In this document: positions 1-6,766 of the stretch, piece after piece
How the letters are laid out: the number at the start of each line of letters is the position of its first letter
How positions within the stretch are numbered: the stretch's first letter is position 1
The notes under the pieces: model-generated
Databases searched by the model: none
The model's input: only the letters and a program-made list of their open reading frames with translations
Told to the model about the DNA's origin: nothing
NCBI GenBank assembly: GCA_946482615.1
Contig: CAMLSF010000181.1
Coordinates: 1 to 6,766 of the forward strand
DNA from: an uncultured Chromatiaceae bacterium
GTDB lineage: Bacteria; Pseudomonadota; Gammaproteobacteria; Enterobacterales; Alteromonadaceae
DNA length: 6,766 nt
Direction: 5' to 3'
Position numbers and translations under genes: made by a program

Positions 1-123
1 GCTCAGGCTTTCCGGGATGGTGCAACCACCATTTTTGTGATGCCAAAAAACCAGTTTGATGTGACAGTGATAGGCCCTGTGTCTATTGAAAATGCCCGGC
101 AAATTGCCGAATCGGTGCGCTAA
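1..123 (+). CDS. rseB: RseB, sigma-E regulatory protein, C-terminal fragment (5' end outside window)
   Basis: Frame 1 is open from the first base to a TAA at 121-123, giving 40 residues that begin AQAFRDGATTIFVM and end ARQIAESVR. RseB is a periplasmic protein that binds the anti-sigma factor RseA, shields it from DegS cleavage and senses mislocalised lipoproteins or LPS. The visible piece fits the end of the C-terminal MucB/RseB domain, where a VTV(I/V)G strand is followed by a terminal helix with an (I/V)A-(E/D)S-(V/L) pattern. The identification rests on this short match and, more strongly, on rseC starting at the very next base, as in the rpoE-rseA-rseB-rseC operon. Only the 3' end is in view, so length and signal peptide cannot be judged. 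Confidence 0.8.
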   Translation, partial: AQAFRDGATTIFVMPKNQFDVTVIGPVSIENARQIAESVR

Positions 124-582
124 ATGCTGGAAGAAATTGCTACCGTGATGAAAAGCCAGACCGATGGGGTCTGGCTAAAAACTCAAAGTGTCAGCAGTTG
201 TAATGCCTGTCAGGCGAATAACGATTGTGGTACTGGTGTGGTGGCTAAAGCTTTAACTCCCCGTGAAAACCTGTTTTTCGTTAAAAGCCAGTTGCAGCTG
301 CTGGAAGGGCAAAAAGTAAAGATTGCCGTCAGTGAGCAGCATCTGTTGTCTGCTGCGGCTTTATTGTATTTGCTGCCATTGTTTTGTCTGATTGCTGTGG
401 CTGCTTTACTCAGCCGTTTGCAACTGGCAGAAACAGCCATAGTGATTGGGTCCTTCACTGCCTTAGTTGCTGGTTTTGCTGTCGCGCGTCTTTTCACCGG
501 CACTGCTGCTCAACAAGAACAAATCGAAATCCTTGCGGTATTACCGGACCTTGCCGTGCAACATATCCGAATCACAGATTAA
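124..582 (+). CDS. rseC: RseC, inner-membrane protein of the sigma-E operon / SoxR-reducing system
   Basis: The 152-residue product has the RseC/MucC family layout, close to the roughly 159 residues of E. coli RseC. A short N-terminal cytoplasmic domain (about 1-70) carries the family cysteine cluster C26-x2-C29-x5-C35 followed by Gly. Two hydrophobic helices follow at about 74-96 and 101-123, then a short hydrophilic tail. RseC is known as a weak positive modulator of sigma-E activity and as a helper of the Rsx electron-transfer complex that keeps SoxR reduced. The cysteines may bind a metal or an Fe-S cluster, but that is inference. The ATG directly abuts the rseB stop with no spacer, so translation is probably coupled and any ribosome binding site lies inside rseB. 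An in-frame ATG at codon 9 would lose the conserved start of the domain, so I prefer 124. Confidence 0.93.
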   Translation: MLEEIATVMKSQTDGVWLKTQSVSSCNACQANNDCGTGVVAKALTPRENLFFVKSQLQLLEGQKVKIAVSEQHLLSAAALLYLLPLFCLIAVAALLSRLQLAETAIVIGSFTALVAGFAVARLFTGTAAQQEQIEILAVLPDLAVQHIRITD

Positions 583-617
583 TACTTCGCTGAAATCCGC
601 TGTAACATCTGAACACA

Positions 618-646
618 TAGCAACCAATGCAGAGATCGAGTACAAT
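618..646 (+). promoter_or_regulatory. Candidate sigma-70 promoter for lepA and downstream genes
   Basis: TACAAT at 641-646 matches five of six bases of the consensus TATAAT. The hexamer 17 bases upstream, TAGCAA at 618-623, is a poor -35 match (three of six), and there is no TGn extension. If real, transcription would begin near 653 and leave a leader of about 90 bases before the lepA start. Its position in the only large gap, ahead of a tight seven-gene run, supports the call. The weak -35 element is the main doubt. Confidence 0.4.
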
Positions 647-691
647 TCGCGGCAAATTTATCTGAATCAACTTTGGTGTTCGCCCGGTTTG

Positions 692-706
692 TGACCATAA
701 GGGTCA
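692..706 (+). repeat. Short inverted repeat in the lepA leader
   Basis: TGACC (692-696) and GGTCA (702-706) are perfect reverse complements separated by the five bases ATAAG. The stem could form a small hairpin in the lepA leader RNA, or the DNA could be a dyad for a protein. No T-run follows, so it is not a terminator. A five-base stem is short enough to arise by chance. Confidence 0.3.
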
Positions 707-742
707 GAGTGGGGCCACCTGATAGCAGCTTTAGCGGAAAAA

Positions 743-2542
743 ATGCCAAAAATTACTCATATTCGTAACTTTTCAGTCATAGCCCACATAGACCACGGCA
801 AATCAACCTTGTCGGATCGTCTGATCCAACACTGTGGTGGTTTAACCGATCGCGAAATGCAGGCGCAGGTTTTAGATTCTATGGATCTGGAACGTGAACG
901 TGGCATCACTATTAAAGCGCAAAGCGTGACCTTGCATTACAAAGCCAAAGATGGCGAAACCTACCAACTGAATTTTATCGATACGCCTGGCCACGTTGAC
1001 TTTACCTACGAAGTCAGCCGTTCTCTGGCCGCCTGTGAAGGTGCGTTGTTAGTGGTGGATGCGGGTCAGGGGGTCGAAGCTCAGACGGTAGCCAACTGCT
1101 ATACAGCGCTGGAAATGAACCTCGAAGTCTTACCAATTCTGAATAAAATCGACTTACCTCAAGCCGATCCGGACCGTGTTGCTGAAGAAATTGAAGACAT
1201 TATTGGTATCGAAGCTGTAGGTGCAGTGCAATGTTCTGCCAAAACAGGTTTAGGTATTGAAGATGTACTGGAGACTATAGTCGCCAATATTCCGTGCCCA
1301 GAAGGTGATGTCGATGGCCCAACCCAGGCTTTAATTATCGACTCCTGGTTTGACCCTTATCAGGGCGTCGTGTCACTGGTGCGGGTAAAACACGGCAAAA
1401 TCCAGCTGAAAGACAAAATCAAAGTGATGTCGACCGGCATGGTCTACGAAGTCGACAAAGTAGGTGTCTTTACCCCTAAAGCCAACAACACAGGTATTTT
1501 AAGTACAGGTGAAGTGGGTTTTGTCATTTGTGGCATCAAAGAAATTAAAGGCGCTCCGGTTGGCGATACCTTAACTTTAGCGAAAAACCCTGCGACAGAA
1601 CCATTACCGGGCTTTAAGCGGATTAAACCTCAGGTTTATGCCGGTGTATTCCCGGTCTCTTCTGACGATTACGAAGATTTCCGTGATGCGCTGGAGAAAC
1701 TCAGCTTAAACGACTCGTCTTTGTTTTATGAACCAGAAAGTTCCAGCGCTTTAGGTTTTGGTTTCCGTATTGGTTTCCTGGGTATGTTACACATGGAAAT
1801 TATTCAGGAACGTTTAGAGCGTGAATACGATCTGGATTTAATCACCACAGCGCCGACCGTAGTGTACGAAGTGATCACCAAAAATGGTGAAACCGTGATG
1901 GTAGATAACCCAAGTGCATTACCTCCTGTAGGTAACATAGACGAAATTCGTGAGCCTATAGTGGAAGCTCATATTCTGGTACCACAGGAATACTTAGGTA
2001 ACGTCATCAACCTCTGTATTGAAAAACGTGGTGTGCAGATGAATATGACTTACCACGGCCGTCAGGTCGCCGTAGTGTACGAACTGCCTATGGCCGAAGT
2101 GGTGATGGACTTCTTTGACCGCTTAAAGTCAACCAGCCGTGGTTATGCTTCGCTGGATTATTCTTTTAAACGTTTCCAGGCCTCAGAGATGTCACGGGTT
2201 GATATTCTGATCAACGGTGAGCGGGTCGATGCTTTGGCTATTATCAGCCATAAAGACTTTGCCCAGGGCCGTGGCCGTGAGCTGGCCGAAAAACTGAAAG
2301 ATCTGATCCCTCGTCAGATGTTTGATATTGCCATTCAGGCTGCCATAGGCGCACATGTGATTGCCCGTACCACGGTCAAGCAATTGCGTAAAAACGTTTT
2401 GGCGAAATGTTATGGTGGCGATATCAGCCGGAAGAAAAAGCTGTTGCAGAAACAGAAAGAGGGTAAAAAACGTATGAAGCAGGTCGGTAATGTGGAAGTT
2501 CCACAAGAAGCCTTCCTTGCCATTCTTAAAGTCGGTAAATAA
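743..2542 (+). CDS. lepA: Elongation factor 4 (LepA), ribosome-associated translational GTPase
   Basis: At 599 residues this has the family length. LepA/EF4 is an EF-G-like GTPase that binds the 70S ribosome and has been linked to back-translocation, translation initiation and 30S assembly. The GTPase motifs are all present: G1 AHIDHGKST (14-22), switch [10 protein letters not shown] (52-60), G3 DTPGH (80-84, with the catalytic His84), G4 NKID (134-137) and G5 SAK (165-167). EF-G-like domains II, III and V follow. The C-terminal domain specific to LepA ends in a basic stretch ([17 protein letters not shown]) and the conserved [10 protein letters not shown]. The start at 743 gives [17 protein letters not shown], placing the P-loop where the family has it. 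Its ribosome binding site is weak (AGCGGA at 733-738, four bases before ATG). It is the first gene of the tight block after the rseC gap. Confidence 0.98.
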   Translation: MPKITHIRNFSVIAHIDHGKSTLSDRLIQHCGGLTDREMQAQVLDSMDLERERGITIKAQSVTLHYKAKDGETYQLNFIDTPGHVDFTYEVSRSLAACEGALLVVDAGQGVEAQTVANCYTALEMNLEVLPILNKIDLPQADPDRVAEEIEDIIGIEAVGAVQCSAKTGLGIEDVLETIVANIPCPEGDVDGPTQALIIDSWFDPYQGVVSLVRVKHGKIQLKDKIKVMSTGMVYEVDKVGVFTPKANNTGILSTGEVGFVICGIKEIKGAPVGDTLTLAKNPATEPLPGFKRIKPQVYAGVFPVSSDDYEDFRDALEKLSLNDSSLFYEPESSSALGFGFRIGFLGMLHMEIIQERLEREYDLDLITTAPTVVYEVITKNGETVMVDNPSALPPVGNIDEIREPIVEAHILVPQEYLGNVINLCIEKRGVQMNMTYHGRQVAVVYELPMAEVVMDFFDRLKSTSRGYASLDYSFKRFQASEMSRVDILINGERVDALAIISHKDFAQGRGRELAEKLKDLIPRQMFDIAIQAAIGAHVIARTTVKQLRKNVLAKCYGGDISRKKKLLQKQKEGKKRMKQVGNVEVPQEAFLAILKVGK

Positions 2543-2546
2543 CAAC

Positions 2547-2552
2547 AAGGGT
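2547..2552 (+). promoter_or_regulatory. Ribosome binding site of lepB
   Basis: AAGGGT lies just after the lepA stop and four to five bases before the ATG at 2557. It supports this start for lepB and shows that the gene has its own initiation signal inside the 14-base gap. Confidence 0.6.
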
Positions 2553-2556
2553 AGTT

Positions 2557-3480
2557 ATGGCAGGTTATTTTGCAATTTTCCTCGTAGTATTGACCTTGGC
2601 CAGTGGTTTAATCTGGCTGATCGACGTACTGGTATTTGCACCGAAGCGCAAAGTTAAAGTTGCGACCGCTCAGGCTGCTGCAGCCGGCGGCCTGCCATTA
2701 AACGCTATAGAAGAACTGGAAAAACCTTCTTATCTGGCAGAAACCGCCAAAGAAATTTTCCCGCTGATTCTGGCTATTACCATTATCCGTTCGTTTTTGT
2801 ACGAGCCGTTTCAGATCCCATCAGGTTCTATGATGCCTACCTTATTGGTCGGTGACTTTATTCTGGTGGAGAAGTTTTCGTACGACGTCAAAGATCCGGT
2901 CTGGCGTAAGCCGCTGATCACCACAGGCCGGCCAGAACGCGGTGACGTGATCGTATTTAAATACCCGGAGCAGCCAACAGTCGACTTTATCAAGCGCACT
3001 GTGGGTTTACCGGGCGACCGTATCATCTACAAAAACAAGCAGTTGTTTATTCAGCCAGCCTGTACAGCGGCAGATAAAAGCACTTGTCCTGGTTTAGAGG
3101 CTGTGCCTTTAACCTTGCAGGCGGAAGGCGAGTTTATGGATGGTGAATTGCCAACCAAGCGCTATTCAGAGCAATTTGGCGAGCACAAACACGACATACT
3201 GCAGCATCCGTTTAAATCAGAACAACTGATGCAGTATTACAAACAGCCAGGTACCGCCATCGAGGAGTTTATTGTGCCTGAAGGCCATTATTTCGCCTTG
3301 GGTGACAACCGCGATAATAGCCGTGACAGCCGTTTCTGGGGTTTTGTGCCTGAAGAAAATCTGGTCGGCAAAGCGGTATTTATCTGGATGAGTTTTGAAT
3401 TTAGTGACGACCCGGACAACTGGTTACCTTCCTGGGTACCTGTCGGTGTGCGTTTTGAACGTTTAGGCAAAATTAATTAA
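2557..3480 (+). CDS. lepB: Signal peptidase I (leader peptidase)
   Basis: The 307-residue product is an S26-family inner-membrane serine protease that removes signal peptides from exported preproteins on the periplasmic side. A first membrane helix covers about 4-27. A cytoplasmic loop follows (about 28-64, with a basic patch at 30-35 and an Ala/Gly-rich stretch), then a second helix at about 66-82 and the periplasmic catalytic domain. The nucleophile is Ser91 in PSGSMMPT (88-95). The general base is Lys146 in KRTVGLPGD (146-154). The conserved box [11 protein letters not shown] sits at 249-259. Cys169 and Cys177 match the position of the disulfide in the E. coli enzyme. The large insert of the gammaproteobacterial form is present (about 165-235). 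The gene starts 14 bases after lepA, and its stop overlaps the rnc start. Confidence 0.97.
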   Translation: MAGYFAIFLVVLTLASGLIWLIDVLVFAPKRKVKVATAQAAAAGGLPLNAIEELEKPSYLAETAKEIFPLILAITIIRSFLYEPFQIPSGSMMPTLLVGDFILVEKFSYDVKDPVWRKPLITTGRPERGDVIVFKYPEQPTVDFIKRTVGLPGDRIIYKNKQLFIQPACTAADKSTCPGLEAVPLTLQAEGEFMDGELPTKRYSEQFGEHKHDILQHPFKSEQLMQYYKQPGTAIEEFIVPEGHYFALGDNRDNSRDSRFWGFVPEENLVGKAVFIWMSFEFSDDPDNWLPSWVPVGVRFERLGKIN

Positions 3481-4154
3481 TGCAAAAACCTGTCAGCGGC
3501 CTGATGAAAAAGCTGGGTTACCAGTTTCAGCAGGTCGCGCTACTCGAACAAGCCCTGACTCACCGCAGTTGTAAAGGTGAGCACAATGAGCGGCTGGAAT
3601 TTTTAGGTGACGCCCTGCTTAGCATGGTGATTGCCGAAGCCCTGTACAATCATTTCCCTAAGGCCCGCGAAGGCGATTTAACCCGCATGCGTTCTTCTTT
3701 GGTGAAGGGCATTACTTTGGCTGAAATAGCTAAAGAACTGGAACTGGCTGAATACCTGCGTTTGGGGCCTGGTGAGATGAAAAGCGGTGGTTTACGCCGT
3801 GAATCTATTCAGGCTGACGCAGTAGAGGCAATTTTAGGTGCTATCTTTTTAGACTCCGGCATTGATGCCTGTAGAGAACGCGTTTTAACCTGGTTTGGCA
3901 GCCGTTTAACCGGCATCCAGCCCGGCGTACAAAAAGACAGTAAAACCCAGTTGCAGGAATACCTGCAGGGACGTCGCCTGCCTTTGCCTTTGTATGAAGT
4001 GATTGACACCAAAGGCGACGACCATGATCAGGTTTTTACTGTACGTTGTACTGTGCAGGGCAGAGCCCCTGTGATCGCGTCTGGCAATTCCAGACGTAAA
4101 GCTGAACAGGATTCAGCACGAATTTTGTTGGAACAGATAAAAAATGACCGCTGA
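3480..4154 (+). CDS. rnc: Ribonuclease III
   Basis: The 224-residue protein is the double-strand-specific endoribonuclease that processes the 16S/23S rRNA precursor and many structured mRNAs. The N-terminal nuclease domain (about 5-145) contains the signature [10 protein letters not shown] (36-45). The acidic residues matching the E. coli catalytic and metal site are all present: Glu37, Glu40, Asp44, Glu64, Asp113 and Glu116, each one position lower than in E. coli. A C-terminal double-stranded-RNA-binding domain covers about 154-222 and includes the basic RRKAEQDSA segment (205-213). The ATG shares its A with the last base of the lepB TAA (TAATG), and no strong Shine-Dalgarno precedes it, so coupling to lepB is likely. 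There is no leader before the gene, unlike in E. coli. Confidence 0.98.
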   Translation: MQKPVSGLMKKLGYQFQQVALLEQALTHRSCKGEHNERLEFLGDALLSMVIAEALYNHFPKAREGDLTRMRSSLVKGITLAEIAKELELAEYLRLGPGEMKSGGLRRESIQADAVEAILGAIFLDSGIDACRERVLTWFGSRLTGIQPGVQKDSKTQLQEYLQGRRLPLPLYEVIDTKGDDHDQVFTVRCTVQGRAPVIASGNSRRKAEQDSARILLEQIKNDR

Positions 4155-5040
4155 GACTTTTGCCGGACTGGTTGCCATAGTAGGCCGCCCAAACGTGGGG
4201 AAATCCACTTTATTAAACCAGCTGGTGGGGCAGAAGGTCAGTATTACCTCGCGTAAACCCCAGACCACCCGTCACCGTATAGTGGGCATAGACACCCAGG
4301 ACAATTACCAGACGGTTTATGTCGACACGCCGGGTCTGCATATCGAAGAAAAACGCGCCATTAACCGGCTGATGAACAAAGCCGCAGCCAGTACGATACT
4401 GGATGTAGAGCTGATTATTTTTGTGGTGGAAGGTACCCGCTGGACAGACGACGACCAGATGGTGTTAAACCGTCTGATCGCTGCAAAAAAACCAGTGCTG
4501 CTGGTGGTGAACAAAGTCGATTTATACAAAGACAAAGAAGAGCTGTTACCGCATTTACAGTGGCTGAGCAGCCAGCTCGATTTTATGCAAATTGTGCCTT
4601 TGTCGGCAGAAAAGGGCACCAATGTGCAGGAACTGCGGGCCTTAGTGCAAAAGCAGTTACCGCCTTGTGAATTCTTTTTCCCTGAAGAATATGTCACGGA
4701 TCGCAGCAGCCGTTTTATGGCGTCTGAAATAGTCCGCGAAAAGCTGATGCGTTTTTTAGGCGACGAATTGCCTTATGCTGTCACTGTTGAAATTGAACGT
4801 TTTAAGTGGGAAGAAAAACACTACCATATCGCCGCTTTAGTGCTGGTGGAACGCGACACCCAAAAGCAAATGGTGATAGGGAAAAAAGGCGAACGTATTA
4901 AAACTATTGCCACTGAAGCCCGTAAAGATATGGAAACCTTATTTGAGCAGCCGGTGTTTTTACAGGTCTGGGTGAAAGTGAAATCCGGTTGGGCCGATGA
5001 CGAGCGAGCACTTCGCAGCTTAGGTTACGGCGAAGACTAA
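4144..5040 (+). CDS. era: Era GTPase, 30S ribosomal subunit assembly factor
   Basis: The 298-residue protein is an essential GTPase that binds the 3' end of 16S rRNA and assists late 30S maturation, at the inner face of the membrane. The N-terminal G domain has G1 GRPNVGKS (14-21), switch I around PQTTRHRI (39-46), G3 DTPG (61-64), G4 NKVD (123-126) and G5 SAEKG (154-158). The C-terminal KH RNA-binding domain carries the loop GKKG (246-249) in [10 protein letters not shown] and ends with the conserved [17 protein letters not shown]. The start lies inside the last 11 bases of rnc in another frame. A GGA at 4130-4132 is a weak, distant ribosome binding site, so coupling to rnc is likely. The next possible starts lie beyond the P-loop. 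RNase III and Era both act on rRNA precursors, which fits their pairing. Confidence 0.98.
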   Translation: MTAETFAGLVAIVGRPNVGKSTLLNQLVGQKVSITSRKPQTTRHRIVGIDTQDNYQTVYVDTPGLHIEEKRAINRLMNKAAASTILDVELIIFVVEGTRWTDDDQMVLNRLIAAKKPVLLVVNKVDLYKDKEELLPHLQWLSSQLDFMQIVPLSAEKGTNVQELRALVQKQLPPCEFFFPEEYVTDRSSRFMASEIVREKLMRFLGDELPYAVTVEIERFKWEEKHYHIAALVLVERDTQKQMVIGKKGERIKTIATEARKDMETLFEQPVFLQVWVKVKSGWADDERALRSLGYGED

Positions 5041-5041
5041 A

Positions 5042-5722
5042 ATGGAGCATCGCAGCTGGCCAGCTTTTATTCTGCACAGCCGCGCTTTTAAGGAACAGCA
5101 GTTGTTGGTGCAATTGCTGTTGCCTGAACTGGGCCGGGTCAGCGCTGTGATGCGTAAATCCAGCAGTAAAAAACAACAACGTTTATCGCTACAGCCTTTC
5201 CAGTTACTACAACTGGAACTGGTGGGCCGTGCTGAATTAAAAACCGTCAGTAAAGCCGAAGAAGCAGGCCCTGCCTTTTTACTGCAAGGCGAAAAGTTGT
5301 TTGGTGCCATGTATTTAAACGAGCTGATTTGCCGTTTATGGCCGGAAAATGTTGGCTCCGACGCTTTATTTGAGTTGTATCAGCAAAGCTTACAGCAACT
5401 GCTCACTGACGATCTTGAACCTTGTTTGCGTCAGTTTGAATTTTCCCTGCTGACTGAGTTAGGTCAGCCGGTGGACTGGCACTACGATTCAGCAGGCGAA
5501 GTTTTACAGGACGGCGCTTTGTACCAATGGTGGCCCGAGCAGGGCTGGCAAATGGCCGGTAAAGGCTGGAAAGGTGAGGTGCTTAAAGCCATAGGCCAGC
5601 AGCACTGGCAACAGGACGACGTACTAAAAACCGCCAAGCAGTTAAGCCGTTTATTATTAGCGCCTTTGCTAGGCAGCAAACCTTTGAGCAGCAGAGCATT
5701 ATTTCAATCGATCAGGAATTAG
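5042..5722 (+). CDS. recO: DNA repair protein RecO
   Basis: The 226-residue protein is the recombination mediator that, with RecR and RecF, loads RecA onto SSB-coated single-stranded DNA and anneals strands. The N-terminal OB-fold covers about 1-78 and begins [14 protein letters not shown], with [14 protein letters not shown] (31-44) as the basic strand-turn region. The helical domain includes [10 protein letters not shown] (91-100) and [12 protein letters not shown] (130-141). The end, [12 protein letters not shown] (210-221), is the typical RecO C-terminus. It is slightly shorter than E. coli RecO (about 242). Only two cysteines occur (97 and 128), not in CxxC pairs, so the zinc finger seen in some bacterial RecO proteins is absent, as expected for gammaproteobacteria. 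The ATG follows the era stop after one base. The only purine-rich signal is GAAGA at the end of era, so coupling is likely. Confidence 0.95.
   Translation: MEHRSWPAFILHSRAFKEQQLLVQLLLPELGRVSAVMRKSSSKKQQRLSLQPFQLLQLELVGRAELKTVSKAEEAGPAFLLQGEKLFGAMYLNELICRLWPENVGSDALFELYQQSLQQLLTDDLEPCLRQFEFSLLTELGQPVDWHYDSAGEVLQDGALYQWWPEQGWQMAGKGWKGEVLKAIGQQHWQQDDVLKTAKQLSRLLLAPLLGSKPLSSRALFQSIRN
5713..5717 (+). promoter_or_regulatory. Ribosome binding site of pdxJ
   Basis: CAGGA, overlapping the last codons of recO, ends seven bases before the pdxJ ATG. It is a well-placed Shine-Dalgarno sequence and supports the start at 5725. Confidence 0.55.
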
Positions 5723-5724
5723 TT

Positions 5725-6456
5725 ATGAGCGCCATTTATTTAGGTATCAATATCGATCACGTCGCCACTTTACGTCAGGCGCGTGGCACTTATTACCCTG
5801 AACCAGTTCATGCGGCTCTGCTGGCAGAGCAATTTGGTGCCGATGGCATTACAGTGCATTTACGGGAAGACCGCCGCCATATTCAGGACCGTGATTTATT
5901 TGTGTTGCGCCAAACCATAGCCACCCGGTTAAATTTCGAAATGGCGGTGACTGAAGAAATGTTAGGTATTGCCGCTCAGCTCAAACCTGAATTTTGTTGT
6001 TTAGTGCCGGAAAAACGCCAGGAATTGACCACAGAAGGTGGCTTAGAAGTGGCAGGCCAGTTCGATAAAATTCAGGATGCAGTGCATCGCCTGCAACAAG
6101 ACAATATTTTAGTCTCGTTGTTTATTGACGCTGATGAAAAACAAATAGCGGCAGCGGCCAAAGCCGGTGCGCCTTATATTGAAATTCATACAGGCCAGTA
6201 CGCTGAAGCGACAGATCCGAAAAAGCAAAAAGCAGAACTGGAGCGTATCACAGAAGCTGCGGCTTATGCCGCTTCGTTAGGTTTAACAGTCAATGCCGGT
6301 CATGGCCTGCATTACCATAATGTGCAGCCGATAGCCGCTATTCCACAAATGTACGAGCTGAATATTGGCCATGCGATAGTCGCCCGCGCCATCTTCTCTG
6401 GTTTAGGCCCGGCTGTGGCTGAAATGAAACGCCTGATGGTGGAGGCGCGCCGTTAA
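5725..6456 (+). CDS. pdxJ: Pyridoxine 5'-phosphate synthase
   Basis: The 243-residue protein has the same length as E. coli PdxJ. It condenses 1-deoxy-D-xylulose 5-phosphate with 3-amino-2-oxopropyl phosphate to give pyridoxine 5'-phosphate, the last ring-forming step of the DXP-dependent vitamin B6 pathway in the cytoplasm. The fold is a TIM barrel that forms an octamer in characterised homologues. Visible family motifs are [16 protein letters not shown] (6-21), [10 protein letters not shown] (44-53, with His45 and Arg47), NFEMA (70-74, with Glu72), YIEIHTGQY (151-159, with Glu153) and NAGHGL (190-195, with His193). These match the known active-site residues. The gene follows recO after two bases and shares one base with acpS. 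The pdxJ-acpS pairing downstream of recO is standard in gammaproteobacteria. Confidence 0.98.
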   Translation: MSAIYLGINIDHVATLRQARGTYYPEPVHAALLAEQFGADGITVHLREDRRHIQDRDLFVLRQTIATRLNFEMAVTEEMLGIAAQLKPEFCCLVPEKRQELTTEGGLEVAGQFDKIQDAVHRLQQDNILVSLFIDADEKQIAAAAKAGAPYIEIHTGQYAEATDPKKQKAELERITEAAAYAASLGLTVNAGHGLHYHNVQPIAAIPQMYELNIGHAIVARAIFSGLGPAVAEMKRLMVEARR

Positions 6457-6766
6457 TGGCCATTGTTGGTTTAGGTACCGACATTATTGAAATAGCGCGC
6501 ATAGAGCAAAGTCTGGCGCGCTCCCCCCGTTTAGTACAAAGGGTACTGACAGCATCTGAGCAGCAGATTTTAGCTGCCCACGGCCAGCCAGCCCGTTATT
6601 TCGCCAAACGTTTTGCCGCTAAAGAAGCTGCAGCCAAAGCCCTTGGTACCGGCATAGGCCGTGGTATTTCTTTCCAGCATTTTATCGTCAGCAACGACCC
6701 TTCAGGTCGTCCTCAACTTGAACTCACAGGTCCGGCTAAAGAGCTGGCTGATTCAATGCAAGTGCG
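6456..6766 (+). CDS. acpS: Holo-[acyl-carrier-protein] synthase (3' end outside window)
   Basis: The ATG shares its A with the last base of the pdxJ TAA (TAATG). The frame then stays open to the window edge, giving 103 full codons of a protein usually about 125 residues long. AcpS transfers the 4'-phosphopantetheine arm from coenzyme A to the serine of apo-ACP, which switches on fatty acid synthesis. The N-terminal GLGTDIIEI (5-13) contains the magnesium-binding Asp9. FAAKEAAAKALGTGI (53-67) contains the second metal ligand, Glu57, and the conserved Lys61. A later GRPQLEL segment also fits the family. The reading frame runs off the edge at 6766, so this is truncation by the window and not a broken gene. 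A GGAGG-like GTGGAGG near the end of pdxJ (about 6439-6445) may serve as its ribosome binding site. Confidence 0.96.
   Translation, partial: MAIVGLGTDIIEIARIEQSLARSPRLVQRVLTASEQQILAAHGQPARYFAKRFAAKEAAAKALGTGIGRGISFQHFIVSNDPSGRPQLELTGPAKELADSMQV

Larger units (their letters stand above)
583..742. other. Intergenic region between rseC and lepA
   Basis: This 160-base gap is by far the largest non-coding stretch in the window; every other junction is 14 bases or less, or overlaps. No credible small gene is present. It contains a promoter-like TACAAT at 641-646 and an inverted repeat at 692-706, described separately. I see no hairpin followed by a T-run, so a rho-independent terminator behind rseC is not supported. 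Read-through from the rse operon into lepA is therefore possible. The likely job is a 5' leader plus promoter for the lepA-acpS block. Confidence 0.7.

Noticed and set aside
627..665. Twelve-codon ATG reading frame in the rseC-lepA gap
   Set aside because: It has no ribosome binding site and overlaps the candidate -10 element, so it would lie largely upstream of the predicted transcript start.
467..694. Open frame of 75 codons on the + strand running from within rseC into the intergenic gap
   Set aside because: It overlaps the conserved rseC gene in another frame for half its length, and neither its sequence nor a ribosome binding site supports it.
709..718. GTGG-GG-CCAC inverted repeat just upstream of lepA
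   Set aside because: The two-base loop is too tight for a stable RNA hairpin, and the four-base arms are within chance expectation.
676..768. Possible GTG-started upstream reading frame overlapping the lepA start
   Set aside because: The frame has 30 codons before its stop, no Shine-Dalgarno before the GTG and no recognisable peptide; chance explains it.
2192..2548. Open frame of 118 codons on the - strand opposite the 3' part of lepA
   Set aside because: It lies wholly opposite a strongly conserved gene, shows no recognisable domain and has no plausible operon context; it is a shadow of lepA.
4317..4697. Open frame of 126 codons on the - strand opposite era
   Set aside because: It is Ser/Thr/Cys-rich composition typical of antisense translation, shows no family motif and sits entirely within era.
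1..6766. Search for a hidden mobile element, CRISPR array, toxin-antitoxin pair or defence system
   Set aside because: Coding sequence fills nearly the whole window with conserved core genes in a classical order. There are no direct-repeat arrays, no terminal inverted repeats, no tRNA and no foreign-looking composition.

Overview
This window is a housekeeping segment of a gammaproteobacterial chromosome. Every gene lies on the + strand, in the order 'rseB - rseC - lepA - lepB - rnc - era - recO - pdxJ - acpS'. The two end genes are cut by the window. This is the conserved block found downstream of rpoE-rseA in Escherichia coli and its relatives. Protein sequences, moderate base composition and frequent TTA/ATA codons suggest a free-living marine or aquatic member of the Alteromonadales/Chromatiaceae area (Rheinheimera- or Alishewanella-like). 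That genus-level guess is inference and cannot be proved from the window.

Layout: 1-582 is the tail of the sigma-E regulatory operon, with the RseB C-terminus followed directly by RseC. Bases 583-742 are the only sizeable non-coding gap. It holds a candidate -10 element and a short inverted repeat, and probably supplies a promoter and leader for the downstream genes. From 743 to the end, seven genes are packed with gaps of 14 bases or less, or with overlaps: lepA (EF4, ribosome-associated GTPase), lepB (signal peptidase I), rnc (RNase III), era (GTPase for 30S maturation), recO (recombination mediator), pdxJ (pyridoxine 5'-phosphate synthase) and acpS (holo-ACP synthase, 3' end missing). Two junctions are TAATG (lepB/rnc and pdxJ/acpS). 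The era start lies inside the end of rnc. These point to one transcript with translational coupling.

The genes join envelope-stress control and protein export (rseB, rseC, lepB) with translation and ribosome/RNA maturation (lepA, rnc, era), DNA repair (recO) and cofactor or carrier-protein supply (pdxJ, acpS). All catalytic residues I could check are present, and no gene looks broken, fused or foreign. I found no mobile element, CRISPR array, tRNA, rRNA or novel defence-type system, and I judge the window to be ordinary core genome. The points most worth a second look are a strong codon-context bias (ATA codons almost always followed by G), the lack of any leader space in front of rnc for an E. 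coli-type RNase III autoregulatory hairpin, and the rseC-lepA gap.
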